From: Prado023 sp963706875 | Lineage (GTDB): Bacteria; Actinomycetota; Actinomycetes; S36-B12; CAIYMF01 | Length of the DNA stretch: 64,000 nt | NCBI GenBank assembly: GCA_963706875.1 | Contig: CAVPNW010000016.1 | Span: 496,001 to 560,000, forward strand | Direction of reading: 5' to 3' | Shown: positions 17,042-26,361 of the stretch, piece after piece | How positions within the stretch are numbered: position 1 is the stretch's first letter | How the letters are laid out: each line of letters begins with the position of its first letter | Program-made: the position numbers and the translations under genes | The notes under the pieces: model-generated | Databases searched by the model: none | What the model saw: the letters and a program-made list of their open reading frames with translations, nothing else | Told to the model about the DNA's origin: nothing

Positions 17042-17725
17042 ATGTCACGCGAATCCCACATGCACCACCACCCGCACCACCACCGTCACCATGACGACCC
17101 CGCCTCGCAGTCCGAGCCGTTCGGCGACGGAGTCCCCAATGAGCCCGGCCCCGGACGGGGCCGCGGGCGGGGACATCGCCACGGCGGCGGCCGGGGATCC
17201 GTCGGCCAGGGCGGCTTCGGCTCCGGCGTCCCCGGCCCGGGCGGCTTCGGTGCCGGCGGTCCTGGCGGCTTCGGCCCCCGCGGCCGGCGCCGGCGCCCCA
17301 AGGGAGCAGTCCGGGAGGCCATCCTGTCCCTGCTCGCCGACGGCCCCGCCAACGGCTACAGCCTGATGAAGCAGATCGCCGAACGGGCTGAGGGTGAATG
17401 GAGCCCGAGCCCCGGCTCGGTCTACCCGACCCTGGCACAGCTCGTCGACGAGGGCCTGATCGAGGCCACGGGAACCGGCAAGGGCACGGACTTCACGCTC
17501 ACCGACCAGGGGCGCGAGTACGTCGAGCAGAACGCCGACGGACTGGCAGCGCTCTGGGCGGAGAGCACCCGTGGCGCCCCCACCCGCGCGGCCATGCGCG
17601 ACAGCATCGGCGCCCTCATGGGCGTCATCCATCAGTTCCGGTTCGCCACGGACGATCAGCGCGAGCAGGCCGCCGCACAGCTCGACGAGACCCGACGCGC
17701 CCTGCATCGGATCCTGGCCGAGTAG
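17042..17725 (+). CDS. PadR-family regulator with a His- and Gly-rich N-terminal arm
   Basis: 227 residues. The ATG at 17042 follows AAGGAGG eight bases upstream. Residues 1-85 are low complexity: a histidine cluster (HMHHHPHHHRHHDD) followed by Gly/Arg/Phe repeats; residues ~86-165 are the PadR winged helix (AILSLLADGPANGYSLMKQI, SPGSVYPTLAQLVDEGLI); the C-terminus is a dimerisation helix. Gly-rich arms are common in actinobacterial PadR proteins; the dense histidine cluster is less usual and could bind metal. It sits 120 bases before the two giant genes on the same strand and may control them; that link is inference. Confidence 0.88.
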   Translation: MSRESHMHHHPHHHRHHDDPASQSEPFGDGVPNEPGPGRGRGRGHRHGGGRGSVGQGGFGSGVPGPGGFGAGGPGGFGPRGRRRRPKGAVREAILSLLADGPANGYSLMKQIAERAEGEWSPSPGSVYPTLAQLVDEGLIEATGTGKGTDFTLTDQGREYVEQNADGLAALWAESTRGAPTRAAMRDSIGALMGVIHQFRFATDDQREQAAAQLDETRRALHRILAE

Positions 17726-17845
17726 ACCTCGGCCACCCGCACATCGCGACCCGTTGCCCTCGGCTCAGTCCGGGTGCAGCGGGTCGCTGGCGTTCAGGGC
17801 CGGCGATCCACCTCGCGAGAACCCGATGCCCGAAACCCTTGAGGT

Positions 17846-20800
17846 GTGGCTCTCCCCACCGGTAGCGTCGACCACCTGGTGCAAGCCACCGGGGCACCCC
17901 TCCCGGTGAGCCTCTCGAGAGAGGTGGTGGCTGATGCCACCCACGTCACGTCGCCCCAGTCGCTCCGCTGCCGCCCGAGGGCTCGACAGGTCATCGACCT
18001 GGCGCCTGAACCCCTCATCGTCGAGTCCCTCGGTCCCCCGGCGCCGGACCTGACTGCCGCCCATCGCTTCCGGGTGCTGCGGCCCACCGACCTGGTCGCG
18101 CTGGACATCCGCGCCCATGGCATGGACCTCGTCTCCGACGACGCCGGCGTCGCCCTGGTCCCCCGGGCACCCGCGGCCCTTCTCGAGGTCCGGTACACGT
18201 TCCAGCACACCCTCGAAGCCGCCGAGCCCGAGATGCAGGCTCCCCCGCCACCGACCCCCGTGCCGGTGCCCGCCCGAGCGGCTTTCGGCAGTCGCCTCGT
18301 GTTCGCCGTGGCCGCCACCGAGCGGATCGACTACAGCGTCGAGGGCGTGCTGGCGGCCATGAGCCGGCTGCCCCTGGTCGTGGTGCCCCTGGCCACCCCC
18401 CGGTCGTTCTCCCGACGCTTCCGGATCACCGACTATGCCGGGGCCGTCGGATCGGTGGTGCTCCCGGGTGGGGTGCGGTTGCTCCGGACCTCTGTCGGTC
18501 TGGTGCTGGCGCCTGCCTCCGGCCAGCGAGGTCGTCGGGTGCAGGGCCGTGGGCTTGACCTGATCGCGACCGCCACGTCGCTTCGCACCGCCCGTGTGCT
18601 CCTGGCGGGGGAGCGCGCCGTGGACCTCAGCGGCCTGGACCTCGGCACCGGGGCGACTGGCCTCGGCGAGCTGACCTTCCGCCCCCCTCTGGTCCGCCCG
18701 GTGCGCAGCGCTCCCCGCTCACCCCGCCCGGACGAGACGGCGATCGAGGCACCGTTCCGGCTCATGCTCTCGCCGAGCGTCCTCGGTGGATTCACCCATG
18801 CGATCACGCCCGTCTCCGTGACCCCCGATCCCAGCCGGCCACGTGATCCCGAGCGGGTCGAGCTGTGGCACAGCCGGCTGGGCGTGCGTCGGGTGGCTGA
18901 GGACGGAACCGTCACGGTCGACGAGACCCGGGACCCGCAGAAGGCGGTTCGCGCGGTCTGGACCCGCGACCTCGATCAGCCGGCACCGGGTGGTGTCGGC
19001 TTCCTCGAGTCACTGAACCAGAAGAACCGGGAGAGCCTCGTGCGGCAGAGTGCGGACCCGCGGATCGCCCCGCCGCAGCCGGTGGAGGCCGACCGGCTCT
19101 ACCTCAGCGCCCTGGGCGCGTGGTTGGAGCTCCACGGACGGTGGACGACCAAGCCCTACGCAGAGCTCGGGCTGCCGCCCATCGAGGCGTGGGACCACGA
19201 GGCAACCAGCGGGCGTGACCAGTACGTCCGGGTGGTCGAGCCCTACTACCTGTTCCCCTTCGGCCACCGGTGCAGCCTGGTGACGATCACGGAGCGCAAG
19301 ATCAAGGACCCCGTGGGACCTCAGGCGCGGCTCTACCAGCGCAAGTTCATCACGATCGCCGAGCCCGTGCGCGGGTTCGAGGACAGAACCATGCCGTTCC
19401 TGCAGGTGCGGATCCGCCCCCTGGTGACGCCGAACCTCGACTTCAAGCTGCCCCTGACGTTCCCGCCGATGGTCTCCGGATCGGTCGGCTCGTACGCCGA
19501 CGCCCTCTTCTGGCCGACAGTCGGTGGCGTGAAGTACCGGTTCATCCTGGACTGCCTGGACCATGACGGTCGTCGGGTCGTCCTTCGGGCGCCCCTGCTG
19601 GCCGTTGCCTCGCAGCTCGGGAACGCCACCGAGAGCGCCGACATCGTCGCCGCCTACACCGGCGACCCCGAGCGCCCCATCCCCGCTGACGGCCAGTCGG
19701 TGGCCATGGCCCGCAGCAACCTGCCCGGGGACACCGCCTTCGAGACCGTCACGCTGCGGTTCACCGGCGACCCCGGACCCAGGGGGGCCCAGACCTCCAC
19801 CCCGCACCTGGCCGACTCCGACATCGTCGTCCCGGCCATGCGCCATCTCGCACCCAGCAGCGACCCGGTGACGGTCTCCTACGCGACCCCCTATCTGAAC
19901 ACCGGGTTCGAGGGTGCGAACGCCTCGGCGCAGGTGCTGCTGGCCCTGAAGACGATGACCCAGATCTCCTTCGGCGGCGGCACCGACAAGTCCGGCGGCT
20001 TCGTCCAGCCGGACCTCCCGGTGCGCGGGCTCTCGCGGGCGATCGGCGTGGTCGGCGACATCGACTCGGTCGTCAACCCGCCGAGCCCGGCAACGGCGTT
20101 CGACCCGGCGAAGTTCCTCGACGGCGTCCTGCCCAAGCTCTTCGGCCTGTTCGAGCTGACCGACATCCTGGCTGCCGCAGGCCTGGACAAGGCGCCCTCG
20201 TTCGTCACCGACCAGCTCGACCGGATCGCTGCCCTGCTGGCCGATCTCGACGACCTCGAGGGCTCCCTGGACCGCGCTGTGGCGCGCCTGGCCGACGATG
20301 CCACGAAGGCGCCCACCACGGCCCTGCGCGACCAGGCTGAGCAGGCCCGGTCGCAGATCGCGGCGGTCCAGGCGACCTACGGCGACCGGCTCGTGGAGCT
20401 GCACGACGCCATCGAGGGACTGATGGCCCTGGATGACCCCAGTGACCTGGCGGCGGTCACCTCCGCCGTGGCCGCACTGCTCAACACCATGGCCGGCTTC
20501 GTCACCGACCTGGGCACCACGGTCCGCACCCTGCCGCTGCCTCCCTCGGTCAAGGCCGAGCTGGAGCGGTTGGTGGGTGCCCTGTCCCCGCTGCTGGATG
20601 CCGCCGAGATCGCCGGCACCATCGAGGCGATCGCCGACTTCGTCAACGGGCTGGACCCCTCGAACCTGGCCGTGCGAGCCCGGTTCCAGTGGCGGCCGAC
20701 GCTGAGCAACTTCCCCGCCTCGGCCACCAACCCCGACGATGCGCTGTTCTTCGTCCGCCCGGACGGCTTCCTGCTGTCGGTGGAGGCGCGCGCGTCGGGC

Positions 20801-21700
20801 AAGGACGGGGTCGGGGTCGACGTGCTCGCCGAGCTCAGCGACTTCGGCCTGAACCTGTTCCCAGGAGCCTCCCTGCTCACCATGGGGTTCGACCGACTGG
20901 CGTTCCGGGCCGCCAGCGGGCGCAAGCCCGAGGTGGACGTGGTCTTCACCGGGATGAAGTGGCAGGGCGTACTGGGCTTCATCGAGACCCTCAAGGAGCT
21001 GGTCCCGTTCGACGGCTTCTCCGACCCGCCCTACGTCGACGTGAGTGCCGACGGGGTCACCGCCGGGTTCGACCTCGCCCTGCCCAACGTGGCCGTCGGC
21101 GTGTTCAGCCTCGAGAACATCAGCCTGGGCGCCGATGTCCGGGTGCCCTTCCTCGGTGACGCCGTCACTGTCGGCTTCAACTTCTGCACGCGCGAGAAGC
21201 CGTTCCGGATGACGGTCATGTGCATCGGCGGTGGCGGGTTCGTCGGCCTGCGGATCTCACCCAAGGGCCTGGTCGTTCTCGAGATGTCCCTGGAGGCTGG
21301 GGCCAGCCTGTCGATCAACCTCGGCGTGGCCTCCGGCTCAGTGTCGATCATGGTGGGGCTGTACCTGCGCCTCGAGGGCGACGAGGGGTCGCTGACCGGG
21401 TACTTCCGGATCCGTGGCGAGGTCGACGTCCTGGGCCTGATCTCCGCCTCGATCACCCTCGAGCTCTCGCTGACGTACGAGTTCGCGACCGGGAAGATGG
21501 TCGGCCGGGCCTCGATCAGCATCGAGGTCGAGGTCTTCTTCTTCTCGTTCTCCGTCGAGGTCAGCTGCGAGCGACGCCTGGCCGGCTCCAACGGCGACCC
21601 CACGTTCGCCCAGATCCTGGGCGTCCCTGAGGACGGCACCCCCCTGGTGGCGGTACCCGCCGCCTGGTCCGACTACTGCGCCGCCTTCTCGGGAGTGTGA
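17846..21700 (+). CDS. giant protein of unknown function, first of a pair (1284 residues)
   Basis: I do not recognise a characterised family. From the GTG at 17846 (weak ribosome site) the protein has no signal peptide. Visible parts: residues 1-130 mixed; a Pro-rich linker about 132-143; a long beta-rich middle to ~760; a helical, coiled-coil-prone block ~762-935 (FVTDQLDRIAALLADLDDLE and following); then ~940-1240 of alternating hydrophobic and polar residues, i.e. many amphipathic beta strands, ending with VEVFFFSFSVEVSCERR. The C-terminal style resembles large uncharacterised bacterial proteins of the DUF6603 kind, from memory only. Its stop is four bases before the next giant gene, so the two are coupled and probably work together. 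Codon use and GC match the neighbours. Confidence 0.75.
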   Translation: MALPTGSVDHLVQATGAPLPVSLSREVVADATHVTSPQSLRCRPRARQVIDLAPEPLIVESLGPPAPDLTAAHRFRVLRPTDLVALDIRAHGMDLVSDDAGVALVPRAPAALLEVRYTFQHTLEAAEPEMQAPPPPTPVPVPARAAFGSRLVFAVAATERIDYSVEGVLAAMSRLPLVVVPLATPRSFSRRFRITDYAGAVGSVVLPGGVRLLRTSVGLVLAPASGQRGRRVQGRGLDLIATATSLRTARVLLAGERAVDLSGLDLGTGATGLGELTFRPPLVRPVRSAPRSPRPDETAIEAPFRLMLSPSVLGGFTHAITPVSVTPDPSRPRDPERVELWHSRLGVRRVAEDGTVTVDETRDPQKAVRAVWTRDLDQPAPGGVGFLESLNQKNRESLVRQSADPRIAPPQPVEADRLYLSALGAWLELHGRWTTKPYAELGLPPIEAWDHEATSGRDQYVRVVEPYYLFPFGHRCSLVTITERKIKDPVGPQARLYQRKFITIAEPVRGFEDRTMPFLQVRIRPLVTPNLDFKLPLTFPPMVSGSVGSYADALFWPTVGGVKYRFILDCLDHDGRRVVLRAPLLAVASQLGNATESADIVAAYTGDPERPIPADGQSVAMARSNLPGDTAFETVTLRFTGDPGPRGAQTSTPHLADSDIVVPAMRHLAPSSDPVTVSYATPYLNTGFEGANASAQVLLALKTMTQISFGGGTDKSGGFVQPDLPVRGLSRAIGVVGDIDSVVNPPSPATAFDPAKFLDGVLPKLFGLFELTDILAAAGLDKAPSFVTDQLDRIAALLADLDDLEGSLDRAVARLADDATKAPTTALRDQAEQARSQIAAVQATYGDRLVELHDAIEGLMALDDPSDLAAVTSAVAALLNTMAGFVTDLGTTVRTLPLPPSVKAELERLVGALSPLLDAAEIAGTIEAIADFVNGLDPSNLAVRARFQWRPTLSNFPASATNPDDALFFVRPDGFLLSVEARASGKDGVGVDVLAELSDFGLNLFPGASLLTMGFDRLAFRAASGRKPEVDVVFTGMKWQGVLGFIETLKELVPFDGFSDPPYVDVSADGVTAGFDLALPNVAVGVFSLENISLGADVRVPFLGDAVTVGFNFCTREKPFRMTVMCIGGGGFVGLRISPKGLVVLEMSLEAGASLSINLGVASGSVSIMVGLYLRLEGDEGSLTGYFRIRGEVDVLGLISASITLELSLTYEFATGKMVGRASISIEVEVFFFSFSVEVSCERRLAGSNGDPTFAQILGVPEDGTPLVAVPAAWSDYCAAFSGV

Positions 21701-21704
21701 CCAG

Positions 21705-24700
21705 ATGGCCACCGAATCCTTCCTCGTCACCGCACTGCCCCGCAGCGCCGACCCGGACCAGCGGGTCCACCTGTCGCTGTTCGTCACCCACCGCCTCACC
21801 CCGGATGGGCCGGCCGGCGTCGTCGGGGACTTCCCGACCGTCAGCGCCTGGACCGCCCGGCTGGCCCGAGCCCGGATCCGTCTGGTGGGGCGGACCAGCG
21901 GCGGCGGGCTCGTGGCCATCCCGGTGACTGCGGACCTGTCACCGCTCACCGACTCGTTGTGGCCGCTGGTGTTCCCGGCCGACCTTGCGGTGCGTCCATG
22001 GATGACCCGCGACATGACCGACGTGCCCTGGCGGACGTTCCCCGCGCACCGGATGCAGCAGCACGCCCTGATGGTGCACGCGGCAGGGATGTTCTCCTCC
22101 CCCGTCGCGTCACCGACAGTCAAGGGCAATGCCCTGACCGACCCGTTGCTCACGGCCATCGGGTACGGCCATCTCCGGCGTGGGCTGACCGTCGAGGGCC
22201 TGCTGAGTCAGGCGCGGGATATGGACGCCCGGGCCACCAGGCTCCTCGACGAGATCTCCGGGGCAGGGCTGGTCGGCAAGGGCCTGGGCACCCCGGGAAA
22301 CACCGCCGCCCAGGGCGTGCCGCCGCTCACCCTGCTGGCCGCCGACGCGCACCGGGCACGCCGCTACTACCAGCGGCCGGAGGAGGCCACCCCCCACCAG
22401 GACCGCCCCACCCCGGGCGCTGAGGGAGTCCCCCTCGCGAAGCGGGATCCGGAGTTCCACGCCCGTGCCTCCATGATCGGTGACCTGTCCCCCCTGCTTC
22501 GCCGCATGGGCCTGATCCTCGACCTGCACGTCGACGACCTGGCGACGCTGGCCGACGTGGTCGCGGTCCAGGCCACGCTCGTGCTGCCCCGACATGAGAA
22601 CCCGGTGGTCAACCAGCCGTGGACTGCCTGCGCGGTGACGGGTCGCACCTTCAGCGCCACCTCGGCACGGGGGGACTACGTCGGCCCGCTGCTCAAGCTC
22701 GGCGACGAGGAGCGCTTCCGGGTCCTGGACCTCGATCCGGATGCCTCCGGACTCAAGCTCGAGCAGTACATGCGCACCCTGCCCCGACTCCTGGCCACCG
22801 AGACCAACGGGGACCCGACGACCTCCGCGCCCCCGACCCTGCGCGCCACCGGGTTCGCGCTGGCCCGGATCGATCGTGCCCAGGACCTGCACGACCGCCT
22901 CAGCGGAGCTCCGGCCAGGGATGCCGCGCTGGTGGCCGGCACGGCCCCCCCGATGCACATGGAGGACATCACCCGCGGCGTTCGCCTCGAGGTCTGGGAT
23001 GACGTCTCCGGGGACTGGCACTCCCTGCACCGGCGGCTGATCGATGTGACGATCGACGGGGCGGGCGCGGTCCTGACCGACGTTCCCGACACGGGCTTCC
23101 TGCAGGGAGCCGCGCTGACCCGGGCCGACGGGGCAGCCGGGGGCGTGCCCGGCGCGCCCTACCACTCCCACGAGGTGCTCGCCGGCTGGGATGGCTGGTC
23201 CCTGGCCGCCGCACGGCCCGGGAGGGTGGTCGTGCACGAGGACGGCGAGGAGGTCCTCAAGGACGCGCCGGACCCCGATCCGAACCCGGTCAACCCCGTG
23301 TCCACGTCCGCGCGGGTGGAGCCGGCCACGCTGCCGCGACTGCGCTATGGACGCACGTACGCGTTCCGGGCCTGGGCTGTCGACCTGGCCGGGAACAGCG
23401 CGCCGCACCGCGTCGCCGGCCCTGACCCGGCCGCCCCCCGTGCCAGGGATCGTGCCAGGGATCGCGACGAGCAGCAACGCGTCGACGAACGGTTGCGCAG
23501 GATCGCCGAGAAGGTCGCCGGCGCCCGGCTGGCCGAACTGCCCCTCGACGCCACCACGGTGCCCGGCCAGCCGGAGACGGCGCTCGGGCTGAGCGCGGTT
23601 CGCGAGCAGATCCGCGTGCTGCGTCCCTTCATCGAGCCCGGTCCTCGCCAGGGGCAGGGAGCCTCCGGCCTGGACCTGACCGAGATCAAGCCCACTGGGG
23701 TGGAACAGCTCGACCTCGTCGTCCGCGAGCGACTCGCGCGACGACGCGAGCAGCGCGGGCAGCCGACCGTCGGCCGACGCGGGCAGATCGAGGCGATGTT
23801 CGCCGAGCAGGCGGCCGCGCTCCCCCGCCTGATGGAGCGTACCGACGCCCGGACCCCGAGCGCAGTGTTCGCCAGGGCCCTGATCTCCGCGGTCACGACC
23901 CAGTCCGAGGTGTCCGCGGGCGCTGCCGCAGCCCTGGTCGCCCTCGCGGACCTGGTCACGACCCCGCGGCCGTTCCTGCGGTGGGATCCGGTCATCGAGC
24001 CCGCACTCGTACCCCGCCACCCCTACACCGAGGCAGAGTCCCTGCTCACCCTCGTCATCCGCTCGGGCGTCGAGGGCCCCGCTGAGGACGGCCTGACGCT
24101 GACCGTCGTGCCCCCGGACGTCTTCGCGGCGCAGTCGCTGGCCGAGCACCCGGAGCTGGGCCTGGCCTGGCGAGCCGACTCTCAGCGCCATGTCGCCCCA
24201 CCCAAGACCAGCCAGTACGAGGCTGAGCTGCACGGGATGTTCGACGCAGCCATCGGCAGCGGTGACCCGGCCGCAGTGAACGCCGCCCTGGCGCTGGCCC
24301 TGCGGGAGTCCGGGACGTTCCTGGACCCGACCGTCGCGGACCCGGCGACGCCCGGCGCCCGCCTGCCCCAGCCGGGGATCGCCTTCCACAGCGGTCCCAC
24401 CGCGGAGGTCCCGAAGGCCGCGACCCCCGAGGACCTCGAGCGCGGCGATCCGCTGACCCCGGGCCAGTACGTGGTGCACGACGTCGACGCCCTGGTGCTG
24501 CCCTACCTGCCTGATCCGATCGCCACCGGGCTGTCCCTGGTCTTCCCCGACGCTGGCCAGGACCATCACCTGGCCGGCCTGTTCGCAGTCGAGGGCGTGA
24601 CCCTGCGCTATGGCGGCCAATGGCCGCTGAGCCGGCCGCTGCGATTCGTCCTCGAGTCGGGGACCACGCTGTCGGGCAACGTCGAAGGTGAGTCGGTTCG

Positions 24701-26324
24701 ATTCGCCGTGCCACCCGGCGAGCAGTTGCGCATGCGCCTGTCCTCGGCCCTGGATCGATCGTCGCTGGACCTGCTCGGACTCTGGCGCTCGCTGCCCGAC
24801 CAGGTGCGTGCCATCGACCTGATCGCCGAGGCCGCCGCCGACGGGTGGTTCTGGTGGCTGACCCCGGCGACGGAGGTCCGTCTCGTGCACGCGGTGCCCC
24901 GTCCGGTCGAGGCACCGCGCCCCACCGTGCTGGTGCCCCTGCGCCAGCCCGGGGACACCGCCGTGACACTCATCGGCGGGGTGGACCTGCATGGTCCGAG
25001 CACGGAGCGCCTCGACGTCGAGGCGTCCTGGAGCGAGTGGGTCGACGACCCGACCAAGCCCGAACCCGCACGCGTCGCCGCCATCGCGGCGGCTGCCAAC
25101 ACCACGGTCGGCTACGGGGAGGATCTCGTCATCCTCGGCGGCGAGGACCAGGACGTCCCCCTGCCCGACGGGACCGTGGTGCACGTGCACCGCGCCGTCC
25201 ATCAGCTCGGGGACACCCGTCATCGGACCATCGACTACCGGATGAGGGCGACCACGCGCTACCGCGAGTACTTCGACCCCCGCACGGTCCCGACCGCCGA
25301 GGACCTGTCCGTGCTCGGGCCGGTCCGCCAGATCAACGTACCGAGCAGCGCTCGGCCGGCGAAGCCAGTCGTGGCTGACGTCCTGCCGCTGTTCCGGTGG
25401 TACGAGCAGACCGAGCCGGAGCAGCCGTTCGCCCTGCGCCGGACACGGCGCGCGGGACTGCGGATCTACCTCGAGCGCCCCTGGTTCTCCTCGGGCGACG
25501 ACGAGTTGCTCGGTGTGGTCCTCGCCTTCGGGAACAACCCGCTCGCCGACGACCACGTCAGCCAGTGGGGCGCCGATCCGGTGTTCTGGCAACAGGGGCC
25601 GGCCCTGCGCTCGGTCCTGCCGCTGGTCGACGTCGCGCACCTCGTGGGCCTCGACGACCGCATCGAGGGCGGACGGCCCGTCGGCCCGCCCGTTCCCCAC
25701 ACCCTGAGCGACGTCCCCGGCAACCCGGCCGTATGGGTCCTCGGGTACCGCCCCGAGTACTCACCCGAGCGCGGCCGGTGGTTCGTCGACGTCGCCCTGG
25801 ATCCGGGGGCCGCGTTCGGTCCGTTCGTGAAGCTGGCCGTGGCCCGCCTCCAGCCGAGCTCCCTTGCAGGTCTGCACCTGTCGCCCGTGGTGAACTGCGA
25901 CATCGTGCCGCTTGCGCTCGAGCGGACCGCCACACTGTCCCGGCCCGACGACCGGACTGCCCGGGTCATCGTCACCGGCCCGGTCGGCGTGCCCGGCGGG
26001 CTCACCGACCGGCACACACGCGGGTTCGGGCCCCTTCTCGCGGCATCGCGAACGATGCGCGCCCGGCTGGAGACCAGGGTGGCAGGGGTCCCCTCGGACC
26101 TCGGCTGGCGCACGGTGGCGGCCCTGGACCTGCCGGTGCTCGGCTTCGAGGGCACGATCGTGTCCTGGTCGGGCACCCTCGAACTCCCCGAGGCCCTGCC
26201 CCCGAGGCGCCCCGGGGCCAACGAGACCTGGCGGATCGTCCTCGAGGAGTGGGAGCGGCTGCCCGCCGATGCACCAGCCGGGAGTTCCACCCGCCTGGTC
26301 TACGCCGACCACCTGCCTCTCTAG
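21705..26324 (+). CDS. giant protein of unknown function, second of a pair (1539 residues)
   Basis: No characterised family recognised. The N-terminus (FLVTALPRSADPDQRVHLSL, then FVTHRLTP) has no signal peptide. Residues ~200-550 are beta-rich; FRAWAVDLAGNSAP at ~554 is like the last strand of a fibronectin-type or Ig-like module; ~580-740 is helical and rich in Arg/Glu; the remainder is again beta-rich with many Trp, Pro and Asp, ending WRIVLEEWERLP and RLVYADHLPL. No catalytic motif, Walker box, transmembrane helix or known toxin signature is visible. Translationally coupled to the 1284-residue partner. A structural or surface role is possible but unsupported. It converges on the aminotransferase gene. 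Confidence 0.75.
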   Translation: MATESFLVTALPRSADPDQRVHLSLFVTHRLTPDGPAGVVGDFPTVSAWTARLARARIRLVGRTSGGGLVAIPVTADLSPLTDSLWPLVFPADLAVRPWMTRDMTDVPWRTFPAHRMQQHALMVHAAGMFSSPVASPTVKGNALTDPLLTAIGYGHLRRGLTVEGLLSQARDMDARATRLLDEISGAGLVGKGLGTPGNTAAQGVPPLTLLAADAHRARRYYQRPEEATPHQDRPTPGAEGVPLAKRDPEFHARASMIGDLSPLLRRMGLILDLHVDDLATLADVVAVQATLVLPRHENPVVNQPWTACAVTGRTFSATSARGDYVGPLLKLGDEERFRVLDLDPDASGLKLEQYMRTLPRLLATETNGDPTTSAPPTLRATGFALARIDRAQDLHDRLSGAPARDAALVAGTAPPMHMEDITRGVRLEVWDDVSGDWHSLHRRLIDVTIDGAGAVLTDVPDTGFLQGAALTRADGAAGGVPGAPYHSHEVLAGWDGWSLAAARPGRVVVHEDGEEVLKDAPDPDPNPVNPVSTSARVEPATLPRLRYGRTYAFRAWAVDLAGNSAPHRVAGPDPAAPRARDRARDRDEQQRVDERLRRIAEKVAGARLAELPLDATTVPGQPETALGLSAVREQIRVLRPFIEPGPRQGQGASGLDLTEIKPTGVEQLDLVVRERLARRREQRGQPTVGRRGQIEAMFAEQAAALPRLMERTDARTPSAVFARALISAVTTQSEVSAGAAAALVALADLVTTPRPFLRWDPVIEPALVPRHPYTEAESLLTLVIRSGVEGPAEDGLTLTVVPPDVFAAQSLAEHPELGLAWRADSQRHVAPPKTSQYEAELHGMFDAAIGSGDPAAVNAALALALRESGTFLDPTVADPATPGARLPQPGIAFHSGPTAEVPKAATPEDLERGDPLTPGQYVVHDVDALVLPYLPDPIATGLSLVFPDAGQDHHLAGLFAVEGVTLRYGGQWPLSRPLRFVLESGTTLSGNVEGESVRFAVPPGEQLRMRLSSALDRSSLDLLGLWRSLPDQVRAIDLIAEAAADGWFWWLTPATEVRLVHAVPRPVEAPRPTVLVPLRQPGDTAVTLIGGVDLHGPSTERLDVEASWSEWVDDPTKPEPARVAAIAAAANTTVGYGEDLVILGGEDQDVPLPDGTVVHVHRAVHQLGDTRHRTIDYRMRATTRYREYFDPRTVPTAEDLSVLGPVRQINVPSSARPAKPVVADVLPLFRWYEQTEPEQPFALRRTRRAGLRIYLERPWFSSGDDELLGVVLAFGNNPLADDHVSQWGADPVFWQQGPALRSVLPLVDVAHLVGLDDRIEGGRPVGPPVPHTLSDVPGNPAVWVLGYRPEYSPERGRWFVDVALDPGAAFGPFVKLAVARLQPSSLAGLHLSPVVNCDIVPLALERTATLSRPDDRTARVIVTGPVGVPGGLTDRHTRGFGPLLAASRTMRARLETRVAGVPSDLGWRTVAALDLPVLGFEGTIVSWSGTLELPEALPPRRPGANETWRIVLEEWERLPADAPAGSSTRLVYADHLPL

Positions 26325-26334
26325 TCGGGCGCGA

Positions 26335-26361
26335 GCGCTGCGGGCCTCAGGCGCGCAGCGC
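26335..26361. terminator. hairpin between convergent genes
   Basis: GCGCTGCG (26335-26342) pairs with CGCAGCGC (26354-26361) over an 11-base loop, just after the second giant gene and overlapping the end of the aminotransferase gene. No T-run. Confidence 0.4.

Noticed and set aside
22110..25700. 1196-residue open frame antisense to the second giant gene
   Set aside because: Long antisense frames are expected at this GC content. It has no ribosome site, its composition is a mirror of the sense codons and no domain is recognisable.
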